A stretch of DNA of 64,000 bases from Legionellales bacterium (GTDB lineage: Bacteria; Pseudomonadota; Gammaproteobacteria; Berkiellales; Berkiellaceae): contig PANA01000003.1 in assembly GCA_002708265.1 (NCBI GenBank), forward strand, positions 1 to 64,000, read 5' to 3'. The first letter of the stretch is position 1. The number at the start of each line of letters is the position of its first letter. The notes beneath the pieces were generated by a model, which was given only the letters and a program-made list of their open reading frames with translations, made no database searches and was not told where the DNA came from. Shown piece by piece: positions 46,681 to 55,852 of the stretch. The position numbers were made by a program, and so were the translations under genes.

Positions 46681-47313
46681 ATGGCACGAGGCGCAAAGAA
46701 AGGTGAGAACCGGTTTGCAGGGGCACAAGGTGAATTAATTCAGAAGAGAGCAAAGGGCATACAAGATGTCTTAGGGCTATGTGCAAAGACAAATATTTAT
46801 TTTAGTTCGATTTCAAAATTAGCAAACCACATTGTCGTGCATATAAATACTGCTATAGAGCAAAGTTTTTACGATGGAAGATACGGGGGCAAAAGGATAT
46901 CTAAAAGCACCCTGTTGAGGAATGAAGCTTATCGTAGGCTTCTGAATGCCTATATGATGGGCAAGAAAGAGATTGAAAAAAATGCTAGTAAAGCACAACT
47001 TTTTGCACTTAAGAGTGAGAACGCTGAGCTGAAAGATAGGCTAAATCGACTGGAACAGCATATCCTTACGTCAGAAAATTGTGCAGAAGTAGATACAATA
47101 GGGCGTGATTCCTTAGTAGAGAAAGAAAAGCTAGCATATTCCCATTTAATTATCAGGGCTCTCATTGAGGCTTCAGATGAGCTATTCAAGATTGTCGATG
47201 ACACTATTGTAGATACCTCTCGGGCCTCTTCTAGAGCTATGTTAGTTGATGAGGGTGTGATGAAGAAGGCCGGTTTTATGACTCAGGATCCATGCAAGGA
47301 GTTAGAAGCATGA
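46681..47313 (+). CDS. gmtX: small accessory protein, GmtX-like
   Basis: A 210-residue protein with a basic N terminus (ARGAKKGENRF), a helical region with SISKLANHIVVHIN (~40-53), and a coiled coil around ENAELKDRLNRLEQHI (~117-132). No catalytic motif is visible. Third in the trio, 2 bp after gmtZ, it corresponds by size and place to GmtX (and to coiled-coil TnpC of Tn554), probably a DNA-binding or orientation factor for the recombinases. Its stop overlaps the ATG of a broken ORF. Confidence 0.75.
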   Translation: MARGAKKGENRFAGAQGELIQKRAKGIQDVLGLCAKTNIYFSSISKLANHIVVHINTAIEQSFYDGRYGGKRISKSTLLRNEAYRRLLNAYMMGKKEIEKNASKAQLFALKSENAELKDRLNRLEQHILTSENCAEVDTIGRDSLVEKEKLAYSHLIIRALIEASDELFKIVDDTIVDTSRASSRAMLVDEGVMKKAGFMTQDPCKELEA

Positions 47314-47648
47314 AGCAAACAAGCACTAAGCCTTCGGCTATTTGAAAAAATGGGTAGAGTTCCAGTTTACGATAGGCCAAGACTTGGAAAAGGAAATCAT
47401 GTCAGATAGAACAGCTAGATGCGCAGCTTAATCGAACTAACGATCCACAGCCTGGCGACATCGCGCTGTCTCGCATCAGGCGTTACCTAGAGCACTTAGG
47501 TATTCTACCAGAAGATGGTTTTATCCATGGCTATAGTGAAGCTAGCAAATTGACTGGGTCAAAATTTGATATGTATTTGAGTAATAGAATCGTGAATACA
47601 TATTTTTCTCTAGCACATGAAAAAGTCATTTGGCGAGGCTATAGGTAA
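47310..47648 (+). pseudogene. broken ORF after gmtX
   Basis: An ATG overlaps the gmtX stop (ATGA) but ends after 11 codons. Protein-like pieces follow in other frames: one with KKWVEFQFTIGQDLEKEIM (ending near 47430) and a longer one with QLDAQLNRTNDPQPG ... RRYLEHLGILPEDGF ... FDMYLSNRIVNTYF ... VIWRGYR ending at 47648. They read as one former gene of ~110 codons broken by at least two frameshifts. Family not recognised. The remaining bases to 47746 hold only the ribosome-binding site of the next gene. Confidence 0.5.
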
Positions 47649-47746
47649 AGCGGTAGCATGAAAATATACTGGTAATAGCTTTGATTTATTACGACATATT
47701 TGTAGGTGAATACTAATGAATTAGGTTTTACCAAAAGGATTTGAGT

Positions 47747-49060
47747 TTGTTGAATAAAATAATTTTTAAAAAAGGGAAAGGAATACTAAAATGGACACAC
47801 TTGAGCGTGTTAGTGTTTTTCTTTCTGAGTACTGAGATATGTCTTGCCTCAGACAGTCCAGTAGAGACCTTATCTCTCGGAGATGCAATTGAACAGGCTC
47901 TTCAAAGCAATCCAAATATATCGAGCATGGAGGCGCGATACCGCGCCCTAACCTATTTGCCCGAGCAAGCCGGTGCGTTGCCTGATCCAATGTTGATGCT
48001 CAATGCAATGAATGTGCCCACTGATACATTTAATACTAATCAAGAAGCAATGACTCAAATGCAGGTTGGAATTAGTCAAGCGCTTCCATTCCCTGGCAAG
48101 CGTTCGCTGAGGAAGAAGATAAAGCACTATGAAGCTGAGGCTGCTTATTACTCAGTAGAGGAATTAAGAAAAAAAATTGTCAATGACGTGAAGCAAAGTT
48201 GGTTAGATCTTTTCTTTCTCGATAAGGCCATTTCTGTTACTCAAAATAATCAAGATTTGATGAGACAACTCATAGAGACTGCAAGGAAAAAGTATGAAGT
48301 TGGCAAGGGGTTGCAGCAAGATGTCTTGTTGGCACAGCTTGAACTATCTAGGCTACTTGAGCACGGCATTATGCTCCAGAATATGAGAAAGCACCAGCAA
48401 ATCAAACTGAATATATTGATGGATAACCCTGTAGATACCATCGTGGTTTTAGATGAAGACTTACCAGAGTTACAAGTGTCTAGCGGCCAAGAAAGTACCA
48501 TTCAACAAAATGCACTTGAGACTCGGAGTTCACTGGCTGAGAAAAAAGAGCAGTTCCGTGCTTCAGAAGCATCATTGGCTTTAGCAAAGAAAGGATATTA
48601 CCCCGATTTTAAAGTCAGTGTTCTCTATGGGAAAAGGCGTGATACACCACTAGGTGCTAAGCGCACCGACTTTATGTCAGTGATGTTGAATGCATCTGTG
48701 CCACTTTATGCAGGAAGTAAACAAGCAAATGCCATAAAACAAAAACAACATGAACTCGAAAAAAATCGATTAACTTTAAAAAGTGAGCAAAATAAAGTTC
48801 ATATGGAAGTTGCCATGGCTTTGGCTGACCTTACTAAAGCACAGGAGCAATTTCAGCTGCTAGATGCAGGCATATTGCCACAAGCCAGACAGACGGTAGC
48901 CTCAATGATGTCTGCCTACCAAGTAAGTAAGGTGGACTTTTTAAATTTAGTAAGAAGCCAAATTTCACTGTTTAATTATGAACTACAGTATTGGCAAGCA
49001 AAAATTGATATCCATAAATCGGAAGCCAACATAACACAAGCTATTGGAAAGGAATATTGA
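47747..49060 (+). CDS. TolC-family outer-membrane factor (CusC/CzcC-like)
   Basis: Outer-membrane channel of a tripartite metal efflux pump. Signal peptide in the first ~30 residues (LSVLVFFFLSTEICLAS), then the OEP repeats: SLGDAIEQALQSNPNISSMEARYRA split over ~40-65, GISQALPFPGKRSLRKKI (~108) and the second-half ASVPLYAGSKQANAI (~315). Long coiled helices rich in Gln and Leu fit the TolC tunnel. Several TTG codons cluster at 47741-47750; TTG 47747 has AGGA at 7 bp. First gene of the set with the adaptor 1 bp downstream and the RND pump after it. Confidence 0.9.
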   Translation: MLNKIIFKKGKGILKWTHLSVLVFFFLSTEICLASDSPVETLSLGDAIEQALQSNPNISSMEARYRALTYLPEQAGALPDPMLMLNAMNVPTDTFNTNQEAMTQMQVGISQALPFPGKRSLRKKIKHYEAEAAYYSVEELRKKIVNDVKQSWLDLFFLDKAISVTQNNQDLMRQLIETARKKYEVGKGLQQDVLLAQLELSRLLEHGIMLQNMRKHQQIKLNILMDNPVDTIVVLDEDLPELQVSSGQESTIQQNALETRSSLAEKKEQFRASEASLALAKKGYYPDFKVSVLYGKRRDTPLGAKRTDFMSVMLNASVPLYAGSKQANAIKQKQHELEKNRLTLKSEQNKVHMEVAMALADLTKAQEQFQLLDAGILPQARQTVASMMSAYQVSKVDFLNLVRSQISLFNYELQYWQAKIDIHKSEANITQAIGKEY

Positions 49061-49061
49061 C

Positions 49062-50441
49062 ATGAGTGTTGAGATAAATAACAAGATAAAGTTCCTAGGG
49101 CTTGCATTTCTAATAATTGGTAGTTTTTTGCTTGGAACACTCTTCTCTAAAAATGAAGATGCAGGAGCTGACTCAGTTGCCGTGGCTGAAGAAAAGCCCT
49201 TGTTTTATCGTAACCCCATGAACCCAGATGTGACTTCACCTGTACCAGCAAAAGACTCCATGGGTATGGATTATGTGCCAGTGTATGCAAACACGGATAG
49301 TTCGACATCAAAGCCAGGGACAGTTTCGATCGATCCGGTAACAGTACAAAATATTGGTGTCAGAACTGCGATAGCTCAGATGGAAACCTTTGGGCGAAAT
49401 ATTCGTGCTGTAGGGAGAATTGGATTTGATGAAGAGCGTATGATTAATCTTCATCCCAAAATAGAAGGTTGGATTGAGGAAATCAATGTTGATAAGACTG
49501 GTGAAAACGTAGAAGAAAACCAAATACTATTGAGCATTTATTCGCCGATGTTGGTAACGACCCAACAAGAGTATTTATTAGCCCTTGAAAATTACCAAAC
49601 CTTGAAAGATAGCAGCTTTAGTGATGTTAAACAGGGAGCCAGCGCCCTATTGGAAAGCACAAGAGAAAGATTATCGCTACTTGATGTGCCCGATCATCAG
49701 GTCGAAGAATTAGAAAAAAACAAAAAAATTAAAAAGAACATCCACATCCATTCCCCATTTACAGGCACAGTAGTCAAGATTGGTGCCAGAGAGGGACAAT
49801 ATGTGACGCCTAAGGATGAGCTGTATATGATAGTCGATTTATCTACCGTATGGGTATACGCAGACATATATGATTATGAAATACCCTGGGTAAGAGAAGA
49901 AGACAAAGTGAGTATGACGCTGACTAGCGTACCAGGCGAAAAATTTGAAGGCAAAGTTTCCTATATTTACCCCTATGCTGAGACTAAAACAAGAACCACC
50001 AAGGTCCGAATCCTCTTTGATAACCCTCATGGCAAGCTACGACCTAATATGTTCGCTGACGTGAATATTCAACCAAAATCCATGGAAAACGTCTTAACCA
50101 TACCGGCTGAAGCAGTGATACGCTCAGGAAAGAGAGACCAAGTTTTTGTTATGCTGAGCCCAGGGAAATATGAGCCAAGGCAAGTCAGTTTAGGTATAGA
50201 GTCTAATGGAAAAGTTGCTGTTCTTAGTGGTGTTGAAGTAGGCGAAGAAGTAGTGACATCGGCACAATTTCTTGTTGACTCAGAGTCAAAACTAAGAGAA
50301 GCCTCTGCCAAAATGATGAGTGCTATGGAGCACGAAGGTCATGATATGGCCAAGCCTACGGCTGCACCTGAAAACAGCCACATGGAACACCAGAGCCCCC
50401 CTCAGTCCATGGAAACGCATGAGGCTCATCAACATGATTGA
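49062..50441 (+). CDS. cusB: RND periplasmic adaptor, CusB-like
   Basis: Membrane fusion protein of 459 residues linking the RND pump to the outer-membrane channel. N-terminal membrane anchor (FLGLAFLIIGSFLLGTLF), then a heavy-metal-binding segment YRNPMNPDVTSP ... DSMGMDYVPVY (~50-78) with Met ligands, as in copper/silver systems. The barrel-hairpin core spans ~100-400 (GWIEEINVDKTGENVEENQILLS-like lipoyl halves; IHSPFTGTVVKIGAREGQYV). The C-terminal tail is very rich in His and Met (MEHEGHDM; MEHQSPPQSMETHEAHQHD). ATG at 49062 follows AAGGA; six upstream codons are rejected. Overlaps cusA by 8 bp. Confidence 0.92.
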   Translation: MSVEINNKIKFLGLAFLIIGSFLLGTLFSKNEDAGADSVAVAEEKPLFYRNPMNPDVTSPVPAKDSMGMDYVPVYANTDSSTSKPGTVSIDPVTVQNIGVRTAIAQMETFGRNIRAVGRIGFDEERMINLHPKIEGWIEEINVDKTGENVEENQILLSIYSPMLVTTQQEYLLALENYQTLKDSSFSDVKQGASALLESTRERLSLLDVPDHQVEELEKNKKIKKNIHIHSPFTGTVVKIGAREGQYVTPKDELYMIVDLSTVWVYADIYDYEIPWVREEDKVSMTLTSVPGEKFEGKVSYIYPYAETKTRTTKVRILFDNPHGKLRPNMFADVNIQPKSMENVLTIPAEAVIRSGKRDQVFVMLSPGKYEPRQVSLGIESNGKVAVLSGVEVGEEVVTSAQFLVDSESKLREASAKMMSAMEHEGHDMAKPTAAPENSHMEHQSPPQSMETHEAHQHD

Positions 50442-53400
50442 TTCTATCATCAATTTTTCTCTACGAGATCGAATGATTATTTTGCTTTTTACTGCCCTAA
50501 TAGCGGTAATGGGCTTTTTCTCCTATAAAAATATACCGCTAGATGCCATCCCTGATTTATCAGATGTACAAGTCATTGTATTTACTAAGTATCCAGGCCA
50601 ATCGCCGCAGGTCGTTGAAGATCAAGTTACCTATCCACTTACTACTGCAATGCTTGCTGTCCCAGACACAAAAGTAGTACGAGGATACTCATTTTTTGGT
50701 CTTTCTTTTGTCTATGTGATTTTTGAAGACAATACAGACATGTACTGGGCACGGTCACGTGTGCTTGAGTCCTTAAATTATGTCAGCGGACGTTTGCCTG
50801 CAGGGGTTAATCCTGCATTGGGACCTGATGCTACAGGTGTTGGTTGGATTTATGAATATGCCTTAGTGGATAGATCGGGTAAACATGACCTTTCTGAATT
50901 GCGCTCTCTGCAGGATTGGTATTTGAGATACCCCCTTCAAACTGTGAACGGTGTGTCTGAAGTGGCATCGGTTGGGGGTTATGTAAAGCAGTATCAAGTA
51001 GAAGTTAATCCTAATGCATTAAAGCGATATGGCATTTCACTCAACAAAGTCAAGATGGCTATTAAAAACTCCAACAAGGATGTAGGTGGTCGTCTAATTG
51101 AAATGGGTGAAACCGAGTATATGGTGCGCGGTGTAGGCTATTTAACCTCTATCGAGGACATTAACAATATCCCTATTTATACTGATATCAATGGTACCCC
51201 CATTCGGATAAAAGATATTGCAAATGTGCAAATTGGCCCTGAACTTCGACGTGGTTTGGTAGATTTAAATGGTGAAGGAGAAGTCGCCGGTGGCGTAGTT
51301 ATTATGCGGTACGGTGAAAATGCATTGGCTACTATCCAGGGGGTAAGAGAAAAACTAGATGAACTAGCAAAGGGTTTGCCTGATGGTGTAGAAATCGTCC
51401 CTGTCTACGATCGAGGCGACCTCATTGAAAGCTCGGTAAATAGCTTGAATAAATCTCTATTACAAGAGCTGGTGATTGTTAGTTTGGTCGTGATTATTTT
51501 TCTATTACATGCCCGCTCAGCTTTTGTTGCCATCATTACATTGCCTTTAGGTATTTTGATGGCATTTATAGTGATGTCTTTTCAGGGCTTGAATGCCAAC
51601 ATCATGTCATTGGGCGGTATTGCAATCACTATTGGCGCGATGGTTGATGGCGCAATAGTCATGCTTGAAAATGCCCATAAAAAATTAGCACAAACAAAAG
51701 AGTCGCTGGGTAGAACCCTAACAGACTCCGAGCGATGGGAGGCAATTGGCACAGCCTGTCGAGAGGTTGGACCGGCATTATTTTTCTCTTTGCTGGTGAT
51801 TACCGCCTCTTTTATTCCAATTTTTACAATGCAAGCACAGGAAGGCAGGTTATTTAGTCCATTAGCTTTTACAGCTACTTATGCGATGGCTGCATCAGCG
51901 ATATTAGCGGTCACTGTGGTGCCAGTGTTGATGGGGTATTTTTTGAAAGGGAAGATTCTGCCTGAAGAAAAAAATCCGCTTAATACTGCCCTAAAGCGCT
52001 TACATAAGCCAATACTCACTTATGCGATGCACAATAGAATAAAAACCATCGTGCTATCTCTCTTGCTGCTTGGATTAACAGCTTACCCTTATTCCCAGTT
52101 AGGCTCTGAATTTATGCCTCCGCTAGATGAAGGCGATATACTTTACATGCCCACCACATTCCCTGGCATTTCAATTTCAAAAGCGAAAGAGCTTTTACAA
52201 CAAACAGACAAAATTCTAAAAACATTCCCAGAAGTACATCATGTGTTTGGCAAGGTGGGACGTGCTGAAACAGCAACCGATTCGGCTCCATTGTCTATGA
52301 TAGAAACAACTGTACGTTTGCGGCCTCGATCTGAATGGGATGACCCTAGCAAAACAACCAAAGAATTAATGAAGGAAATGGATGAGGCTATTAACTTTCC
52401 TGGGGTTGCCAATGCATGGACAATGCCTATTAAAACAAGAATTGATATGTTGTCTACAGGTATCAAAACACCCGTGGGTATCAAAGTCTCTGGTCCAGAC
52501 TTACAGGTATTGCAAAAGGTATCTGGTGACATCGAACAAATCATGAAAACACTGCCTGATACGCTATCAGCCTTTGGCGATCGTGCTGTTGGTGGCTATT
52601 ATATTGATTTCGAGATAGATCGTGAGCGCGCCTCTCGTTATGGCCTGAATATCAATGATGTTCAAAGTGTTATTCAGAGTGCGATAGGTGGCATGAATAT
52701 TACCGAAACAGTTGAAGGACTTGAGCGCTACCCTGTCAACCTTCGCTACCCCAGAGATTTGCGCAGTGATATTGAGAGCCTTGAACGTGTTTTGGTTCCG
52801 ACAGCAACCGGGGCCCAAATTCCAATAAACCAGATAGCAAAAATTGAACTTAAGCGAGGCCCCCCTGTGATCAAAACAGAGGATGCAAGGCCTAATGCAT
52901 GGATATACGTCGATATATCTAGTACAGACATAGGTGGGTTTGTACAGCAAGCCAAGCAGGCACTTAATGAAAATTTAGACTTGCCCCCTGGCTATACATT
53001 AACTTGGTCAGGTCAATTTGAATATATGGAGCGTGCAGCTGAGAGACTTAGCATTATGGCACCACTGACGTTATTAATTATATTCTTCTTGCTCTATTTG
53101 AATTTCAGAAACATGATTGAGCCTGCAGTTGTCATGATGTCTATTCCTTTTGGCTTAATTGGTGGAATTTGGTTGGTTTATTTTAGTGGCTACAATGTGT
53201 CAGTCGCAGTTGCTGTTGGTTTCATCGCATTGGCAGGAATGGCAGCGGAGATTGGTGTTTTGGTCTTAAGTTTTATAGATTTAGAAATAGCCAGATTAAA
53301 AAAATCACGCACTACTAATCTCAGTGCAGCTGAAATCAAGGATGCAGTTGTTTCTGCAACCTCTATGCGTGTACGTCCGATCGCAATGACTGCAGTGTCA

Positions 53401-53583
53401 ACAATGGCTGGATTGATTCCAATTATGATGAGCAACACAGCCGGTTCAGATGTCACACATCGTATAGCCGCACCCATGTTAGGTGGGATGCTTACAGTGA
53501 TGATTTTAAACTTACTTGTTTTGCCTGTGATATACAGCCTGATTGTTCAATACAGAGAAAGTCCCGTGGAAAGAAACGTGTAA
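50434..53583 (+). CDS. cusA: heavy-metal RND efflux pump, Cu(I)/Ag(I) CusA type
   Basis: Inner-membrane proton-driven pump of 1,049 residues with twelve membrane segments and two large periplasmic loops. Segment 4 reads GGIAITIGAMVDGAIVM and NAHKKL, close to the CusA (HME-4, monovalent copper/silver) signature. The methionine sites of CusA are conserved in context: YMPTTFPG, APLSMIET and DMLSTGIKTPVGIK. The frame opens 38 codons upstream, but those overlap cusB in another frame; ATG 50434 with GAGG upstream matches family starts (MIDSIINFSLRDR). Last residues are followed by the channel-like gene. Confidence 0.94.
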   Translation: MIDSIINFSLRDRMIILLFTALIAVMGFFSYKNIPLDAIPDLSDVQVIVFTKYPGQSPQVVEDQVTYPLTTAMLAVPDTKVVRGYSFFGLSFVYVIFEDNTDMYWARSRVLESLNYVSGRLPAGVNPALGPDATGVGWIYEYALVDRSGKHDLSELRSLQDWYLRYPLQTVNGVSEVASVGGYVKQYQVEVNPNALKRYGISLNKVKMAIKNSNKDVGGRLIEMGETEYMVRGVGYLTSIEDINNIPIYTDINGTPIRIKDIANVQIGPELRRGLVDLNGEGEVAGGVVIMRYGENALATIQGVREKLDELAKGLPDGVEIVPVYDRGDLIESSVNSLNKSLLQELVIVSLVVIIFLLHARSAFVAIITLPLGILMAFIVMSFQGLNANIMSLGGIAITIGAMVDGAIVMLENAHKKLAQTKESLGRTLTDSERWEAIGTACREVGPALFFSLLVITASFIPIFTMQAQEGRLFSPLAFTATYAMAASAILAVTVVPVLMGYFLKGKILPEEKNPLNTALKRLHKPILTYAMHNRIKTIVLSLLLLGLTAYPYSQLGSEFMPPLDEGDILYMPTTFPGISISKAKELLQQTDKILKTFPEVHHVFGKVGRAETATDSAPLSMIETTVRLRPRSEWDDPSKTTKELMKEMDEAINFPGVANAWTMPIKTRIDMLSTGIKTPVGIKVSGPDLQVLQKVSGDIEQIMKTLPDTLSAFGDRAVGGYYIDFEIDRERASRYGLNINDVQSVIQSAIGGMNITETVEGLERYPVNLRYPRDLRSDIESLERVLVPTATGAQIPINQIAKIELKRGPPVIKTEDARPNAWIYVDISSTDIGGFVQQAKQALNENLDLPPGYTLTWSGQFEYMERAAERLSIMAPLTLLIIFFLLYLNFRNMIEPAVVMMSIPFGLIGGIWLVYFSGYNVSVAVAVGFIALAGMAAEIGVLVLSFIDLEIARLKKSRTTNLSAAEIKDAVVSATSMRVRPIAMTAVSTMAGLIPIMMSNTAGSDVTHRIAAPMLGGMLTVMILNLLVLPVIYSLIVQYRESPVERNV

Positions 53584-53599
53584 TGGAGGCGTGGTGAGG

Positions 53600-54034
53600 A
53601 TGTTATATTCAATTATTTTTACATTCTCACTCGTTTTTTTAACATTCTACCTTCATTTTGTTGCCTTAAGGTACATTAGTACTAGAGTATTCAATATAAA
53701 AATATCGGCATATCACTTAGTTTTGATGATAGTGGGACTTCTTTTTCTACTTCATATCTTAGAAATAGGCGTTTATTCTGTTGCATACTATCTATTAATT
53801 GAAGTGCTGCAGGTTGGAAGTCTACATGGACAAGAGATAAGCACTTTCATGGAGTACTTTTACTATTCAGCAGTGATGTTCACTTCTCTTGGCCTAGGAG
53901 ATGTCTACCCGATGGGGCATATCAGGTTTATAACAGGTATTGAGGCACTCAATGGCTTGCTCCTTATTTCATGGTCAGCATCCTTTACTTTCCTAATCAT
54001 GAAGAAATTCTGGCCATTGAACACTGAAACTTAA
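53600..54034 (+). CDS. two-pore potassium channel-like protein (Ion_trans_2)
   Basis: A 144-residue membrane protein with three to four hydrophobic segments. The pore loop YYSAVMFTSLGLGDVYP (~85-101) resembles the TxGxGDxxP selectivity filter (TVGYGD in K+ channels; here TSLGLGD), and a final membrane helix follows. It lacks an RCK regulatory domain. ATG at 53600 chosen (GTGAGG upstream). It lies 16 bp after cusA, so is probably co-transcribed; a role in ion balance under metal stress is inference. Confidence 0.8.
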   Translation: MLYSIIFTFSLVFLTFYLHFVALRYISTRVFNIKISAYHLVLMIVGLLFLLHILEIGVYSVAYYLLIEVLQVGSLHGQEISTFMEYFYYSAVMFTSLGLGDVYPMGHIRFITGIEALNGLLLISWSASFTFLIMKKFWPLNTET

Positions 54035-54093
54035 GATTACTGATCTGTTGCTATACTAACCTTATTAAGGCTATCGACTGAAGAGGAATCTAA

Positions 54094-54672
54094 ATGATTG
54101 AAATTTTGCCCAATTGGCATCCAGTGCTAGTGCATTTTACTGTTGCATTGTATTTTACTGCAGGCATGTTGCTACTGCTCGCCAAAGCCTTTAATGGTCA
54201 ACATTGGACTGAGTCAGTTACTAAAGCTGCTCATATCAACCTATGGGTAGGAGGCCTTATCACTTTCCTTACGCTTGGTGCTGGATTTCATGCGTATATG
54301 ACAGTGCCACATGATGCGGTATCGCACCAAGCCATGACTGATCACCGAAATTGGGCTTGGATGACAGCCCCGCTATTATTCTTTGTATCAGGATGGTCTG
54401 CGCTCAAATGCTGCAAAGCAAAACAGTTTAACCCGCTATTCTATCTAATATTACTAGTTGGCCTATTCATGCTTGGCGTGACAGCCTTTAAGGGTGGTGA
54501 ACTTGTTTATCGTTATGGCTTAGGCGTTCAAACCACCCAGTTTGCCAACAAAAATGAACAGCATAAAGCGAGCGGTGATATTCAAATGCAACAAGCTAAT
54601 GAGCCTGGTCAGGTATTACAGCCTGAAAACCCCAAACCATCCGCTCACGATCACGGTACACATGCACATTGA
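54094..54672 (+). CDS. DUF2231 membrane protein
   Basis: A 192-residue protein with four membrane segments. The opening PNWHPVLVHFTVALY is the DUF2231 hallmark (HPxxVHF), and the fourth segment ends in FKGGELVYRYGLGV. The C-terminal 50 residues are hydrophilic with Gln/Asn and end in a His cluster (HDHGTHAH), suited to metal binding. The function of the family is not established; members occur beside metal-resistance genes. Its own start follows GAGGA. Next gene begins 13 bp later. Confidence 0.88.
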   Translation: MIEILPNWHPVLVHFTVALYFTAGMLLLLAKAFNGQHWTESVTKAAHINLWVGGLITFLTLGAGFHAYMTVPHDAVSHQAMTDHRNWAWMTAPLLFFVSGWSALKCCKAKQFNPLFYLILLVGLFMLGVTAFKGGELVYRYGLGVQTTQFANKNEQHKASGDIQMQQANEPGQVLQPENPKPSAHDHGTHAH

Positions 54673-54685
54673 TAAGGAAATCAAA

Positions 54686-54871
54686 ATGAAACTTCTCCTA
54701 CAGACAAGCATAATCACCGCACTGTTATCTTTGACCCAAGCGGCTAATGCGGAAGGTGAGCATCAACATGGTAAAGGGGATGCTATGTCTGGCATGCATG
54801 CTCAAATGATGGGCAAAATGCACGATATGGAGCATGGTGAAGACTGCATGGGTAAATGCACAAAAACATGA
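54686..54871 (+). CDS. small periplasmic His/Met-rich protein
   Basis: A 61-residue protein with a clear signal peptide (LLLQTSIITALLSLTQAANA, cleavage near residue 22) and a mature part rich in His, Met and Cys (EGEHQHGKGD, SGMHAQMMGKMHDMEHGEDCMGKC). AAGGA precedes the ATG. It is likely a periplasmic copper or silver binder serving the Cus pump. The stop may be the product of a frameshift, because an acidic/His-rich continuation lies in the +2 frame (next entry). Confidence 0.7.
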   Translation: MKLLLQTSIITALLSLTQAANAEGEHQHGKGDAMSGMHAQMMGKMHDMEHGEDCMGKCTKT

Positions 54872-54924
54872 ATCATGAAGATGATGATCGCGATGAGGAT
54901 GAACATGACCACGATCACAATTAA
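54856..54924 (+). CDS. overlapping His/Asp-rich micro-ORF or frameshifted tail
   Basis: A 22-codon ORF beginning MHKNMNHEDDDRDEDEHD and ending HDHN overlaps the end of the previous gene in another frame. Its composition looks like a metal-binding tail. Either the preceding gene once read through into it and lost the frame near 54850-54866, or it is translated separately. No good ribosome-binding site. Confidence 0.4.
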   Translation: MHKNMNHEDDDRDEDEHDHDHN

Positions 54925-54936
54925 GGCATACTCAAG

Positions 54937-55200
54937 ATGGACAAAGATCACAAACATTATCACAAGGAGCGTCACGGCTATAGTTGGTGGGGTACCCTTC
55001 CAGGATTAGTGTGCATAGTTATGATGGTAATAGTGGGTTACATGCTCTATATTGACCACCGTGAGCATATCAATCAGGCATTACCTTGGCTTATTTTGTT
55101 ACTTTGTCCTGCCATGCACTTATTTATGCACCATGGGCATGACAGCCATCACCCGCATGAGAGAGACAAGGATAAGTCCCAAAATAAGGAGGATGAATAA
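54937..55200 (+). CDS. DUF2933 small membrane protein
   Basis: An 87-residue protein with His-rich ends (HKHYHKERHGYSW and HHGHDSHHPHERD) around two membrane segments (GLVCIVMMVIVGYMLYI and LPWLILLLCPAMHLFMH). This fits DUF2933, a small family found in copper/metal islands next to isoprenylcysteine methyltransferase-like genes, as here. The His clusters point to metal binding. Function otherwise unknown. It abuts the next gene (stop followed directly by ATG). Confidence 0.85.
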   Translation: MDKDHKHYHKERHGYSWWGTLPGLVCIVMMVIVGYMLYIDHREHINQALPWLILLLCPAMHLFMHHGHDSHHPHERDKDKSQNKEDE

Positions 55201-55836
55201 ATGGAATACTCAATGGCATCTTCCTATGGCCTCTGGTCATTAGTGGCCCTGAACTCACTGATTTTTATTATCTTTGCTTTTAGTTTTACCAAGCCACAGA
55301 CCAAAACAGATTGGCGTTCTTTTGGGGCATTCTCGGCGTTTATTGTTGCACTTTTCGTAGAGATGTATGGCTTTCCGCTCACTATTTATATGCTATCAGG
55401 TTGGTTAACAACAAATTACCCAGGTGTTGATTTTTTTGCTCATGAAAATGGACATTTGTTACATACGATCTTCGGATTTTCAGGAAATGCACATTTTGAT
55501 CCGTTGCATATTTTAAGTAATGTTTTGATAGTTCTGGGTTTTATTGTCTTTCAGCCGCCTGAAATATTCTCTATCAAGCGCAAAAGAATGGTAAGTTAGC
55601 GGTAACTGGCTTATATGCTAAAATGAGGCATCCGCAGTATGTTGGTTTTGTACTTATTATGCTGGGCTTCTTATTTCAATGGCCAACGATTATTACAGTA
55701 ATCATGTTCCCAATTTTGGTGGTAATGTATTGGAGGTTGGCATTTAAAAGAAGAAGCAGATACTCGCAAACGCTTTGGCGAAGCTTGGGATGATTATGCT
55801 GCTCATGTCCCACGTTTTATTCCTAAATTAACGTAA
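55201..55836 (+). pseudogene. isoprenylcysteine carboxyl methyltransferase-like gene, two frameshifts
   Basis: The first frame gives 132 residues with four membrane segments and then a stop at 55597-55599. The family's C-terminal part continues in other frames: KLAVTGLYAKMRHPQYVGF (from ~55585) with the conserved RHPxYxG, then after a second shift near 55740 KEEADTRKRFGEAWDDY and AHVPRFIP, ending 55836. So one ~210-codon gene is broken at two places. Family members are membrane methyltransferases of unknown bacterial substrate. The shifts lie close to A-rich runs, so sequencing error is possible. Confidence 0.8.
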
Positions 55837-55852
55837 CCTTCAAGGCTTACTT

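Noticed and set aside
52567-52950. Minus-strand ORF of 127 codons inside cusA
   Set aside because: cusA is continuous and conserved here; the ORF is a shadow.
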